This document shows positions 21,421 to 31,920 of a stretch of 64,000 nt of DNA, one piece after another. The translations under genes and the position numbers were made by a program. Source of the DNA: Maniola hyperantus (taxonomy: Eukaryota; Arthropoda; Insecta; Lepidoptera; Nymphalidae). Each line of letters starts with the position of its first letter. Positions within the stretch are counted from its first letter, which is position 1. The stretch is from positions 12,257,383-12,321,382 of the forward strand of contig NC_048550.1 in NCBI RefSeq assembly GCF_902806685.2. The letters run 5' to 3'. The notes under the pieces are model-generated. The model saw only the letters and a program-made list of their open reading frames with translations, did not search any database and had not been told where the DNA came from.

Positions 21421-22025
21421 TGAGGTCGACTAGATGTTATTGCCGTTCCCCTCCTTACTCCCCACGTAACTATGTATTTAGCTAAATTCCGGCATCGCAC
21501 CGCAGGCAACTAAAGCCCGTACCACAGACCGCAGCATCCGACGGTTGCTATTACAGGCCTGCATTGTGTTTATTCACTGGACGATATTTTGAGCTCACGG
21601 CCGCATGCGCCGACCCTTTGATGAAAAATTACAAGGTGGCATACTTTATTATAGTGTTATCGCACTTGTAATAAATTATCTCTGACGGAAGTCACGTGAT
21701 CTGTTGCGTCGATTGTATAAATACGGGTGGTTGTTGAATTTTAAGCCAGTCTCGTTCGGACGCGAGGCACGGCGACTATTAAATGCTTTTTGTGTTTAGG
21801 TCGCCATTTTTGATTGATTGGTTGTCATAGTAATTTTGTACCCTAATCAAGTTAATATTACAGTTAGGTTAGTATAAGGAGTAAACCTCTCGATAAGCCT
21901 CTACGCGTGTGATCATTATCTGCGCGCAATGTTTAACAAGAGAGGACATTCAAATAACTAATCCAAAAATAGCTTATAATGCCCTGCTTTTCTGAACGAC
22001 TTTTAACACAGTTCTGGTATCCTTA
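21421..22025. other. Gene-free stretch, nothing recognised
   Basis: No family of this window and no exon with support. Confidence 0.35.
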
Positions 22026-22112
22026 TAATAGCCTCAATAGTTCAACGGTTAAAAGTGCAGACTGAAATCCGAAAGGTCGCCGGTTCAAACCCCGCCCGTT
22101 GCACTATTGTCT
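22026..22112 (+). repeat. SINE-3 head (tRNA-Phe-like)
   Basis: AGCCTCAATAGTTCAACGG (A-box-like), a GACTGAAATCC anticodon-arm analogue and GGTTCAAACCC (B box). It runs straight into a HEL-A (GTCT)n tract instead of its own body. Confidence 0.7.
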
Positions 22113-22296
22113 GTCTGTCTGTCTGCTAGCTTTTCACAGCTCAACCGTTCCACCGATTTTGATGAAATTTGGTACAGAGAAAGCTTGCATCCCGGGGAAA
22201 AGGACATAGGCTACTTTTTATCCCGGAAAATTGAAGAGTTCCCACAGGACGTTAAAACCTAAATCCACGCGGACGAAGTCGCGGGCATCATATAGT
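22113..22296 (+). repeat. HEL-A element joined to a SINE-3 head
   Basis: (GTCT)n, GCTAGCTTTTCACAGCTCAA, TTTTGATGAAATTTGGTACA, GGCTACTTTTTATCCCGG and hairpin end GTCGCGGGCATCATATAGT. Confidence 0.75.
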
Positions 22297-22447
22297 AAAA
22301 AATATTTCTTGCCGGCTATTCTGAGTAGAATCTACTTTCCGAAAAGGCGCAACATAACATTATCTAGATCTAGATAATATATAAAAGGAAAAGCTGACTG
22401 ACTGGCTGACTGACTGTTCTACCAACGCACACGACATGAGCGACATT

Positions 22448-22860
22448 GAAGAGGGAAAGGGTGGAAGCCGACATCCTAGGGGTTGGGAATTTTGAGGATA
22501 TACTTTTACGAGCCCGTCATGTGCCAAAAATTAAAACTGCGTTATTTATTTTGAGGTCTATCACGCCTATACATTAAATACTTAACTCGATACGCGTGTA
22601 TCTTATCCGAGCGCCGTACGCATTCTGATGCGACGCGACGCGCCGCTGGGTATGTCGCACTAGCGTCGCTGCACCGCGCGTCGCTTTGCTGGGCTTCACA
22701 ATATTCTCCCAGCCGCGACGCGCGGCAACGCGCGGTGAAGCGCTGTGCAGCGCCGCTCTAGTGCGATATGCGCCATACAAAGTGATAGAAATAATATTTT
22801 GACGCTCTGTGCCGCGACGTGCAGTTACGCGCAGCGCAGCTTAGGTGCGTACAGACCTTT
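22448..22860. repeat. GC-rich family M element, second copy
   Basis: AAGCCGACATCCTAGGGGTT, GAGGTCTATCACGCC, several CGCCGC/CGACGCG blocks and GGTGCGTACAGACCTT. Collinear with 6,582-7,016 but about 20 bp shorter. A HEL-B 5' scrap lies just upstream (22,380-22,430). Confidence 0.7.
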
Positions 22861-22861
22861 A

Positions 22862-23000
22862 AGGTCGTCAGTCCAGCGGGTTGGAGGTCGTCTCACGCTG
22901 CGCTTGCTGATACGCGGTCTCCACTCCAGAACACGTCTGCCCCATCGGCCATCGGTTCTGCGGCAGACGTGGCCTGCTGTGGTGGCGAATTGGTTGGTTT
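22862..23000 (-). repeat. LINE fragment
   Basis: GTCGTCAGTCCAGCGGGTTG, ACGCTGCGCTTGCTGATACG and GAACACGTCTGCC. Equivalent, inverted text is at 27,820-27,930. Confidence 0.6.
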
Positions 23001-23475
23001 CGTTTAGTATAACAATATTTTAATTAGTGACACAAGTGGCACAGGAAATAAAAGTTATTTCATTTTAATACAACTCTAAAATCATGTTGTCCGTAAACCG
23101 CACGTTTAAAGTCTATCTTTGTTTTAAAAAATTTAATAGGTCCTTTAAACATATAATATTATCATAAATATTCAAATCACGTTACGCAGTGATGATTTAA
23201 TGGTCAATTTTTTCAAATTTCGCATGCGAATTAAGATTTAGATAACAATATAGGCAGTTAACGTAAAACGGTAAGTGTGTAGTTATGTACCTACCTATTG
23301 GATACCTATGTATATGGCCAATATGAACACAACACAATTTCTGTCCTTATCCACAATTTTTTTTAAACTAAAAATGGCGAGCAAACGATCAGACGGCTCA
23401 TACCGCCGCGATTAAATATTACCTAATTAGTCACTTTCTCCGTGTCTAATAAACGTTGTATGTATGAAAAAAGTG
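23001..23475. other. Gene-free stretch
   Basis: Nothing recognised apart from a short AGCAAACGATCAGACGGCTC scrap of a common lepidopteran repeat near 23,390. Confidence 0.35.
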
Positions 23476-23712
23476 GTAATAGCCTAGTGGCTAAGACGTC
23501 GGCCTTTTATTTGAGAGGTCAGGGGTTCGATCCCGGGCACGCATCTCTACACATGTGCGTTTTAAGCAATTAAATATCACTTGGTTTAATGGTGAAGGAA
23601 AATATCGTGAGGAAACCTGCAGGCTTAAGAGTTTTCCACAATGTTCTCAAAGGTGCAGAAAACAAACAATCTGCACTTGACCAGCGTGGTGGACTATGGC
23701 CTAATGATCTCA
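23476..23712 (+). repeat. SINE-2 in plus orientation
   Basis: TAATAGCCTAGTGGCTAAGA (A box), GGGGTTCGATCCCGGGCAC (B box), GTGAGGAAACCTGCAGGC and AATGTTCTCAAAGGTGC. Head and body are both present. Confidence 0.8.
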
Positions 23713-24400
23713 AACTCATCCCTGAAATCAAAAATTTTAGTCTTTTATACACTCTATAATCACTCGCTGACTGGACTATAATTAAGGATTTTATTCTTTT
23801 TGATTTATGACAAGCAGGTTGGAAGAAAACCAGTTACAGAAACCATTTTTAGTGTAATCAACTATGTATTTTTTAAAATAACAAAACATATTTAAAATAG
23901 GTAAGGTTCCGTAGAAACAATCATTGTTTAAATGATTGTCTCTACGGAACCTTACCTCACGCTTGTTCTGACTTGACGAGTGTTTAATTCTGTACTTATC
24001 AGTTCATCGGATACCATATCAGTCGAGCTATCGTTTTAAATGACCTGCGGTTAACAATGACAAAGTATCGATGTCTCGTTCGATGATTGCTAGACGTACC
24101 TTGGTTGCGATTCTTTCGTTAATCGATTATTCATTGCTTCTGCGGCTATCAGATCTTACCGATTGTTTCGTTTGATTTATTATCATTGAATTGACCATCT
24201 GATATGGCGATTGTATGGTGTAATCGATTAGTAGACCGTTGCGCTGTTTAAGCCGAGTCGCTAACTTTGGCAATCCGAATTTCGTCTTTATTTTCTTTTA
24301 ATGTCCTGGAAATTTTGATTTATTATGGCGTTCCTGGCAAGACGAAAAAGTCGAAGATCATGACTAACATCTCCTTTTCCCCTTCAACTAAACGTAAAGC
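23713..24400. other. Gene-free stretch with a short perfect-type hairpin
   Basis: At 23,904-23,956 arms GTAAGGTTCCGTAGAAACAA and its inverse (one mismatch) surround a 6-nt loop. The rest is unrecognised. Confidence 0.5.
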
Positions 24401-24502
24401 TTGTGCTAGGAGTAGATACACGACAATAGTGCAACGGATGGGGTGTGAACCTCCGACCTTTCGGAATTCAGTCCTTAACCGTTGAGCTATTGAGGCTCAT
24501 GG
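24400..24502 (-). repeat. SINE-3 in minus orientation
   Basis: GCTTGTGCTAGGAGTAGATA, GCAACGGATGGGGTG, ACCTTTCGGAATTCAGTCC and GTTGAGCTATTGAGGCTC; head reads right to left. Confidence 0.7.
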
Positions 24503-24571
24503 GGCTATTGAGCAAGATTGCTGGCGTATTTTGTTTTTGAGAACCTGAATTCACCAAAGCTGACCGTTCTT

Positions 24572-24980
24572 GACTTAACTCGCGCACCGAGAGTTCCGTA
24601 ACTGCAGTCGTATTTTTTCGACATTTTGCACAATAAATTAAAAACCATTATATTTATCCATAATAATAAATAAAAATCTTTTTTAGTCTTAATCAAAAAA
24701 TAAAAAATTAAAAAATCTTACTTTGAAAGTTGAAAATACTAATTATTTGTTTATGAACACAATATTTTTTTTTTCGTGATGTAACCACAAATTAACGGTT
24801 TTCAGATGTTTCCTCTTACGTGTGCTATAAGACCTACCTACCTATCAAATTTCATGATTCTAGGTCAACGGGAAGTACCCTATAGGTTTCTTGACAGACA
24901 CGGCAGCCAGACAGACAGACAGACAACGAAGTGATTCTATAAGGGTTCCATTTTTCCTTTTGAAGTACGGAATCCTAAAA
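24572..24980 (-). repeat. IR430 element, diverged
   Basis: TCGCGCACCGAGAGTTCCGT, TTTTTTCGACATTTTGCACA, TCATGATTCTAGGTCAACGG, (GACA)n and GAAGTACGGAATCCTAAAAA; an internal part (CTTTCATATGATACC) is lost. Confidence 0.7.
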
Positions 24981-25177
24981 ACTGTCATACCTCAAAGTTA
25001 GCGTGATTATTGCGAGCTTATTAATTAATATTAATAAGCGAGGAAGCCGTAATAGTCAATTACTTAGGTCTTAATACATAATACCTACTTAATTATGACG
25101 TAATACGGATTACTAATTAAATTGTTATCACAGGTGTCCTAGCTATGGGCAATGACTAGAAATTCTTAACATCCATA

Positions 25178-25395
25178 CTTCCATACTAATTTTATAATTG
25201 CGAAAGTGTGTCTGTCTGTCTGCTAGCTTTTCACGGCCCCACAGTTTAACCAATTTTTGATCGTTGGTACAGAGTTAGCTTACATCTAGCGGACGGACAT
25301 AGGTTACTTTTTATATCCCAAAGTTTCCACGATTTATGTGTTTGGTTGGTACAGACCTTATCTTGCGTCCCTGACATAGGCTGGCAAAGGCGAAG
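25178..25395 (+). repeat. HEL-A element, degenerate
   Basis: TAATTGCGAAAGTGTGTCTG, GCTAGCTTTTCACGG and a damaged GGTTACTTTTTATATCCC block. The 3' hairpin end is missing. Confidence 0.65.
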
Positions 25396-25652
25396 ACCTC
25401 CCTGGCGCTGTGGTCTTATTAGTGGGAGGTCCCGGGTTCGATTCCTGGCAGGGATTGGAAATTTGATAATTTCTTAATTTCTAGTCTGGTCTGGTGCGAG
25501 GCTTCAGCCGTGGCTAGTTACCACCCTACCGGCAAAGCCGTGCCGCCAAGCGATTTAGCGTTCCGGTACGATGCCGTGTAGAAACCAAAGGGGTATGGGT
25601 TTAATAAAAACTGCCATACCCCTTCCAGGTTAGCCCGCTATCATCTTAGACT
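25396..25652 (+). repeat. SINE-1, plus-strand member of an inverted pair
   Basis: GACCTCCCTGGCGCTGTGGT (head with a small deletion after the A box), CCCGGGTTCGATTCCTGGCA (B box), CGTGGCTAGTTACCACCC and CTTCCAGGTTAGCCCGCTAT. Confidence 0.8.
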
Positions 25653-25752
25653 GAAATTTAGAAATTATAAAATTCCAAAGCCCTGCCAGGAATCGAACCC
25701 GGGACCTCCCACTATTAAGACCACAGCGCTCACCACTGCGCCAGGGAGGTCG
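25653..25752 (-). repeat. SINE-1 head, minus-strand member of an inverted pair
   Basis: GAATCGAACCCGGGACCTCC and CCACTGCGCCAGGGAGGTCG read on the minus strand as an intact head (A box TGGCGCAGTGG). It abuts the preceding copy tail to tail with no spacer. Confidence 0.8.
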
Positions 25753-26117
25753 TCAAAAAGGTCTTAATTTGAGTTGTTATTAAAATAGACGCTGCGCCTC
25801 AACTTAACTCCAATCAGCAGGTGCGCGCTGCGCCTTACAGTAATTTATTATATCCACAATCACGCTGAGACGGTTAAATATAGTGTGATCTCAGCAAGTG
25901 TTCGAGGTCGCTTGCTAATGACATTTTAAGCGAGCCCTCGATGCTACGCAGGTATTTGGCCTCGAGCTGAACCATTTTTCATTTCCTCTGATGATGCGGC
26001 TGTTCCTTTAACGGATGCTTGATAACTCTTCAAGGATGTTGGAATGTACTTTGCCACTTTATAATCGGATTTATGGAACAATTTTTGTGATGCCACCTAG
26101 AGTAACAATCTAGTTGT
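25753..26117. other. Gene-free stretch, nothing recognised
   Basis: No exon and no known family. Confidence 0.35.
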
Positions 26118-26425
26118 CGTCATCCACATCTGATAGACGTACACTGCTGGACATAGGTCTCCTGTAGGGACTTCCACATGCCACGGTCTTGCGCTGCCTG
26201 AATCCAACGGCCCCGTGCGACTCGTCTATCCACTTCTTGGGAAGAACTGACAGACAGACGGTCCCAAGTGTAATTTTTCGAAACATGTATATGCCCGCAT
26301 TCGTTTCGCAATCCGTTGAGCTACGTCGGTTATTCTGGTTTTCGCCAAGTGCAGATTGGCAGACTTCACACACCTTTGAGAACATTATGGAGAACTCTCA
26401 GGCTTGCAGGTTTCCTGACATAGTA
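26118..26425 (-). repeat. LINE tail fragment next to a SINE-2 scrap
   Basis: Minus-strand frames read SRWIQAAQDRG-like and WKSLQETYVQQC (26,118-26,240), then a broken piece to 26,340. 26,345-26,425 is SINE-2 body (TTGAGAACATTATGGAGAAC). Confidence 0.6.
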
Positions 26426-26606
26426 TTATGTACAATTCAAAATATCGCCCACTAAATATACACAATGCAAGCTGGAATAGCAAATAATCTGATACTGCGG
26501 TTAGTTGTGGTATTACGGGTTTCAGTTCTCAGCGGTATGGCGTCCGCTGGATTACAGAATTTAGCTAGTTTAATAATAGGTTTACGTAATTTAATATTAT
26601 CTTACA

Positions 26607-26870
26607 GGTTTTTTTTATTTTTTATTCAGATACAAGTTAGCCCTTGACTGCAATCTCACCTGATGGTAAGTGATGATGCAGTCTAAGATGATAGCGGGCT
26701 AACCTGGAAGGGGTATGGCAGTTTTTATAATAGCCACGGCCGAAGCCTCCCACCAGACCAGACCAGAAATTTAGAAATTATAAAATTCCAAACCCCTGCC
26801 AGGAATCGAACCCGGGACCTCCCACTAATAAGACCACAGCACTAACCACTGCGCCAGGGAGGTCGTCCAT
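26607..26870 (-). repeat. SINE-1 with internal deletion
   Basis: CTTGACTGCAATCTCACCTG, CGGGCTAACCTGGAAGGGGT, then directly ATAGCCACGGCCGAAGCCTC and the intact head at the right (CCACTGCGCCAGGGAGGTCG). About 80 bp of body is missing. Confidence 0.8.
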
Positions 26871-26879
26871 GCGGATGGA

Positions 26880-27062
26880 GGATGCGGCAGAAAGTAATGT
26901 ACATCGACCTTTAGAAGAAAATAACAGATTTGTCTCTCTCAGCATTGTCTCTGTCGTTCAGACCGACAAAACGTCGTATAGGTATGAGTGACAGAGACAA
27001 CGCTCTACAAAGCCGAAATGTCATTCTAAAGGCCGATGTACATTACTTTCTGCCGCGTACTT
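26880..27062. repeat. FBK-F foldback, complete
   Basis: GCGGCAGAAAGTAATGTACA at the left and its inverse TGTACATTACTTTCTGCCGC at the right are exact; inner arms GCATTGTCTCTGTCGTTC / GTGACAGAGACAACGCTC are near-inverse. Confidence 0.8.
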
Positions 27063-27069
27063 TAAAACA

Positions 27070-27235
27070 TCATTGTCATCATCATCATTATCAACCGACA
27101 GACGTCTACTGCTGGACTAGGTCTCTTTCATACTACACTCGCCACGGTCTTGAGTCTGTACACCTAGTGGGGATCTTTCAACGCTGCGCTTACCGGTGCG
27201 AGGTCGCCATTCTAGCAACCTGGAACCCCAAGTCA
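27070..27235 (-). repeat. LINE 3' end
   Basis: (ATC)n, ACAGACGTCTACTGCTGGAC, CGCCACGGTCTTGAG and GGTGCGAGGTCGCCATTC. Diverged relative to 29,232-29,625. Confidence 0.6.
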
Positions 27236-27690
27236 ATAAGTCTTTGTTTTTGAACAACGCAATTTTACTTCAATTAAAGGCTCTTTAGGTCCAGTAAGTA
27301 AAATTACTTTGATGTTATTGTGTTTCGACTCTCGAATTCTAGCAACGATTGGTGAGACGTAAAATCTTATACTAAGGGTACTGTTACAATATCAAAACGT
27401 TTGTAGTTTCCATAAATATTTATTTTCAGGTGTATAAATGATATAAGCGAGATAAGTTACAGTCTATTATTCTCGTACCTACATCGTGAATCATGGTCGT
27501 AAAACCAGCTATAAATATTTAATACGCTCGCGGTTCCCTTTAAGGAACGTTTTGCAAGTTGTTAAGACGTTTTGATTCAATGTAGGTAACATTATCGAAA
27601 CCAGCAGCGTTATTTATTCCTTTTCTTATTTTGATACAAGTCTGCTCTTGGCTGCGATTTCATCTGGTGTTAAGTAAAGACTAATTTAAA
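27236..27690. other. Gene-free stretch with a SINE-1 tail scrap
   Basis: 27,613-27,690 resembles the SINE-1 tail (GCTGCGATTTCATCTGGTG). The rest is unrecognised. Confidence 0.4.
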
Positions 27691-27699
27691 ACTGATACT

Positions 27700-28055
27700 C
27701 TTCATCTGCGGCAGACGTGGCCTGCCCACTGCCACTTCAGCTGGCTAATTCGTTGGGCTATGTCGGTCACTCTGGTTCTTCTACGGATTTCCTCGTTACG
27801 GATTTTGTCCCTCGCAGCTTCTACATGTCTGCCGCAGAACCGATGGCCGATGTGTTCTGGAGTGGAGACCGCGTATCAGCAAGCGCAGTGTGGGACGACC
27901 TCCAACCCGCTGGACTGACGACCTTAAAAAGATAGCGGGAAGTGGGTGGATGAGGAAGGCGGAGGATCGTGTGTGGTGGCGTGCTCTTGGGAAGGCATAT
28001 GTCCAGCAGTGGACGCAAATAAGCTGATTGATTGATTGATTGACTCTTCATCTCA
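27700..28055. repeat. Composite LINE fragments in opposed orientation
   Basis: 27,700-27,830 reads as LINE on the minus strand (GTTGGGCTATGTCGGTCACT), while 27,830-28,050 reads on the plus strand (GGGACGACCTCCAACCCGCT, TATGTCCAGCAGTGGACGCA, (TGAT)n). The join lies at a shared TGCCGCAGA sequence. Confidence 0.65.
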
Positions 28056-28859
28056 AATCTCAACCTATCGCTGGACCACTGTTTAGTAGCCCTTTAGAAT
28101 ACGGTAAAAAATATATCTCAGTGATTAATTAATAAAGGGTCTTCCAAAATAAGTAAAATCTTCGTCTTTATCGAAGAAATTAATTTAAATTATCGATTAA
28201 ACTAAAAAAAAGCACGTCAAATGATTGTAACGTCAAATACCGATATTTCATAGAATCTCGCATACTAAGCGCACGTTTTGACGTTTGATAAAAAATTACC
28301 GATTTGCCTCGTTGCAAATAACGAATTAGAAGGGTATTAAGGCGTGTTGCACATCACGCTCGCTAAGTTCAGATTGGCAGACTTCACAAAGCTATGAGAA
28401 CATTATGGACAACTGTTTGGCATGCAGGTTTCCTCACGAATTTTCTATCACTGTTAAAGCAAGTGATTTAATTAAAAATGTCAAGTATCAAGTGATGGTT
28501 TAAAAAAAGCTTTGCAGAGCTGAAGGATAAGCACCCCTTGTCACAAAACTATCTCCATTACATCTACGTACATTTTCAGTTCTAGCGAAATTTTTGAAGG
28601 ATAAGAAGTTACAAATCGAAACTCACGAAAACTACAAAAGTTATCGATATGTGCAAACTCGTCCTAAGGGTAAATAAATGCAAACTGTAAATTAAATATT
28701 GTCATTACAATGTGAAAATAGTAGCACAAACATTAAGTAATTCAATATGTACATAATTTGTTAGCGTTTACTTGGAACTTTGTCTTTACGGAGTTAACGC
28801 AAACAACACAATACTCAGTGAGTCTCTTTAGCAATGAGGTATCATCACGTGCCGACTCT
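28056..28859. other. Gene-free stretch with repeat scraps
   Basis: 28,185-28,320 shares ATCGATTAAACTAAAAA and GCATACTAAGCGCA..TTTTGACGTTTGATAAAAA with 49,855-49,950. 28,360-28,500 is a SINE-2 body scrap. Confidence 0.5.
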
Positions 28860-28993
28860 AACTGCCGTACTCAGAGTCGCTTGATCGTTACTTAAGATTA
28901 GTTAAACCAAGCCAGAGCCTATATCTCTCACATAAATCTGTCTCGTTTTAACTCAATCTTAAGTAACGATTAGCGACTCTGAGTGCCGCGGTT
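28860..28993. repeat. FBK-G variant with ACTCAGAGTCGC ends
   Basis: ACTCAGAGTCGCTTGATCGT at the left and ATTAGCGACTCTGAGTGC at the right are inverted; the centre keeps the CTGTCTCGTTTTAACTCAAT block of FBK-G. Similar copy at 48,081. Confidence 0.7.
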
Positions 28994-29002
28994 AGTATAG
29001 TA

Positions 29003-29190
29003 CGCAACAGGTCGGTAGGTAGGTCTTATAGCACAAGTAAAGGAATAAATCCGAAAACTATGAATTTGTGGTTACATCACAAAAAAAATTATGTGTTCAT
29101 GAACTAATAATAGGTTTTTCACTATACCAAGTGGGGTAGCATATGAAACTGATTTACCAGTACATTCTAAAACAGAATAATAATTCAAAA
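29003..29190 (+). repeat. IR430 internal fragment
   Basis: GTCGGTAGGTAGGTCTTATA, TGAATTTGTGGTTACATCAC and AAGTGGGGTAGCATATGAAA without either end. Confidence 0.65.
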
Positions 29191-29231
29191 TAATTTAAAT
29201 TATTTTGAGAATTCGAAAGCACTTGTAAAAG

Positions 29232-29625
29232 TTCATCATCATAATCATCATCAACCGATAGACGTCCACTGCTGGACATAGGTCTCTTGTAGGGACTTCC
29301 ACACGCCACGGTCTTGCGCCGCCTGAATCCAGCGGCTCCCTGCGGCTCGTCTGATGTCGTCTGTCCACCTAGTTGGGGGGTCTTCCAACACTGCGTCTTC
29401 CGGTGCGAGGTCGCCATTCCAGCACCTTGGGACCCCAACGTCTAACGGTTTTAAGAACTATGTGCCCTGCCCATTCCCACTTCAGCTTCGCAACCCGTTG
29501 AGCTATGTCGGTTACTCTAGTTCTCCTACGGATCTCCTCATTTCTGATTTGATCACGTAGAGAAACTCCAAGCATAGCTCTCTCCATCGCCCGCTGAGTG
29601 ACTCTGAGCTTTCTTATCGGTTTTA
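29232..29625 (-). pseudogene. LINE ORF2 C-terminal fragment (RTE/CR1-like)
   Basis: On the minus strand: RAMERAMLGVSLRDQIRNEE, IRRRTRVTDIAQRVAKLKWE, WAGHIVLKT, then RRWGPKVLEWRP, GRRSVGRPP, a one-base frameshift, RRAAGSRWIQAAQ and ETYVQQWTSI, then a (ATG)n tail. The WAGHI..R..RW....LEWRP..G.R..GRP..RW pattern is the standard tail of a lepidopteran non-LTR retrotransposon. This is the longest LINE coding remnant here; the RT core is absent. Confidence 0.8.
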
Positions 29626-30411
29626 CTAAAATAAAAATATATTCTATTCTATAGCAGTACCTATGAGCATGGAGATCGTTGTTTTGATTGTAAAGCAGCA
29701 TTAGATAATAGGTATACACAATAACTAGGTGCTAAATATGCCGATCGTCAACAAACCATTCACTGTGCCATATGTGATGAGTAAATTATCTTCCAGCGTC
29801 ATTGTTCTGTGACGTGTCCGCGTTTCAATGACGAAACTAATAAAAACTGCACGATTCGTAGCGCCTAGCATCTAGATCTACTCTAAAAACTCTAACTCCA
29901 ACGGGGCTCCAAAATAAATTCCATACTAATATTATAAATGTGTGCTGTGAAAACAACAACTAGGAAAAAATAGATCATAGACAAGACACTGGGTCTGTGG
30001 TCTTCTACTCTAAAGACATTGACAGTAACAGTGATATGACATATAATGTGACAGCCTGACATTAGGCAGGAAATGGACTAACGAGCTTGAAATTCATTCA
30101 ACGCGTAACATCATCGATTTCAACACACAAGTTAATAAAGGAAAAACTCAAGATTCCACAAAAACCAACTGCGACAGCCAAGAAGAACGAAGGTTCGAAA
30201 CTTACCAGCGCCTAACCAACAGCCCAAGGTACAAACAATGCGAAAGTGTGTCTGTCTGTCCATCTGTCTCTCTGTCTGTCTATCTGCTAGCTTTTCCATA
30301 TTCCATTCATTTTAATCATGTTCGGGCATTTAGAAATTAGGGGGGGGATAAAGAAACTCTTACATGAATCCCGAAACCTGAAAACATGACTCCTTTTTTG
30401 GGCAGTCGATG
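29626..30411. other. Gene-free stretch with HEL-A scraps
   Basis: A HEL-A 5' scrap (CCATACTAATATTATAAATG, about 29,920) and another with (GTCT)n at 30,234-30,300. No exon found. Confidence 0.45.
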
Positions 30412-30672
30412 TTTTTTTTTATTCAGATACAAGTTAGCCCTTGATTGCAATCTCACCTCGTGGTAAGTGACGATGCAGTCGAAGATGGAAGCGGGCTAAC
30501 CTGGAAGGGGTATGGCAGTTTTTAATAAATCCATGCCCCTTTGGATTCTACACGGCATCGTACCGGAACGCTAAATCGCTTGTCGGCACGGCTTTGCCGG
30601 TAGGGTGGTAACTAGCCACGGCCAGACCAGACCAGAAATTTAGAAATTATAAAATTCCAAATCCCTGCCAGG
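30412..30672 (-). repeat. SINE-1, head truncated
   Basis: GATTGCAATCTCACCTCGTG, GGAAGCGGGCTAACCTGGAA, ACACGGCATCGTACCGGAAC and GGTGGTAACTAGCCACGGCC; it stops inside the B box. Confidence 0.75.
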
Positions 30673-30984
30673 AATGTACCTATATTATAACAGAATAGTT
30701 TTTTTTATAGAACAGAATATATAATTTTTATTCAAGTAAACTTAGTAAATAATTCGAATCATCAAAAAAAACTTGCCGAAGCTACGTGAGCTAAGCTAAG
30801 CCAAGCTAGTTTAGCTCGCGGTGTGGCTTGTCCTTAAAAATAATATATTTCAAGAAAAAGGAAACCGTAAAAGATAATCTGAATGAATGATGCGACAAAG
30901 AAACTACATGATATCCCAGTGACATCTCGTCGTGGAAACTAAACAAGAGGAACCGGTCAATCAACTAAGATGTTAGCGAAAATA
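30673..30984. other. Gene-free stretch, nothing recognised
   Basis: No exon and no family. Confidence 0.35.
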
Positions 30985-31145
30985 CTAAGGCTGAGATCTA
31001 TAGAGCGCACTTTGACTTTACTTAGACTTAAGACAAAGTTAAAACGAGACAGAGCTATATCTCTCACATAAATCTGTCTCGTTTTAACTCAATCTAGTCT
31101 GAGCAAAGTCAAAATGCGCTCTATACTCGTAGATCTCAGCCTAAG
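30985..31145. repeat. FBK-G foldback, first of a tandem pair
   Basis: CTAAGGCTGAGATCTATAGA at the left and CTCGTAGATCTCAGCCTAAG at the right; inner arms ACTTAAGACAAAGTTAAAAC / GTTTTAACTCAATCT. Confidence 0.8.
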
Positions 31146-31147
31146 GG

Positions 31148-31296
31148 AAGATCTATAGAGCGCACTCTGACTTTGCTTAGACTTAAGACAGAGTTAAATC
31201 GAGACAGAGTTATATCTCTCACATAAGTCTGTCTCGTTTTAACTCAATCTTAAGTCTTAGCAAAGTCAAAGTGCGCTCTATAGATCTCAGCCTTAG
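31148..31296. repeat. FBK-G foldback, second of a tandem pair
   Basis: AAGATCTATAGAGCGCACTC at the left, GAGTGCGC-like GTGCGCTCTATAGATCTC at the right. It abuts the first copy in the same layout. Confidence 0.8.
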
Positions 31297-31369
31297 ACAT
31301 GTTTGTTGTTTTTGTTCGTTACTTATTGGGTTTTTCATCAAATCTATCATGAGTGATTATGACTACCCA

Positions 31370-31440
31370 TATCATAATTGCAAAAGTGTCTTTGTTCGTT
31401 GGTTTGTTGGTTTGTCATTCAATCACGTCGCAGCGGGGCA
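31370..31440 (+). repeat. HEL-C 5' scrap
   Basis: TTGCAAAAGTGTCTTTGTTC, GGTTTGTTGGTTTGTC and CAATCACGTCGCAGCGGGGC, then lost. Confidence 0.65.
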
Positions 31441-31490
31441 ACAAAGCTAATTTGGAGTTTGGATAGTGCCTTACATTTTCTTCCTTTCGT

Positions 31491-31920
31491 TTTTAGGGTT
31501 CCGTACCTCAAAAGGAAAAACGGAACCCTTATAGGATCACTTTGTTGTCTGTCTGTCTGTCTGTCAAGAAACCTACAGGGTACTTCTCGTTGACCTAGAA
31601 TCATGAAATTTGGCAGGTAGGTGGGTCTTATAGCTGGCTTCAGGGGAAAAATCTGAAAACCGTGAATTTAGGGTTAGATCACACGAAAAAAATTAAATTG
31701 TGGTCATGAACTAATAATTAGTATTTTCAATATTCGAAGTAAGATAACTATATCAAGTGGGGTATCATATGAAAGGGCTTTACCTGTGCATTCTAAAACA
31801 GGTTTTTATTTATTTTCATGCATCATAGGTTTTGTAATTATCATGCAAAATGTCGAAAAAATACGACTGTAGTACGGAACCCTCAGTGTGCGAGCCTGAC
31901 TCGCACTTGGCTGGTTTTGT
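31491..31920 (+). repeat. IR430 element, full length
   Basis: TTTAGGGTTCCGTACCTCAA to GCGAGCCTGACTCGCACTTG, GGCTGGTTTT. All internal blocks are present, so it is a good reference copy for this locus. Confidence 0.85.

Noticed and set aside
29369..29719. Functional host gene (116-aa minus-strand frame)
   Set aside because: Content is the tail of a LINE ORF2 with a frameshift shortly downstream; no RT core.
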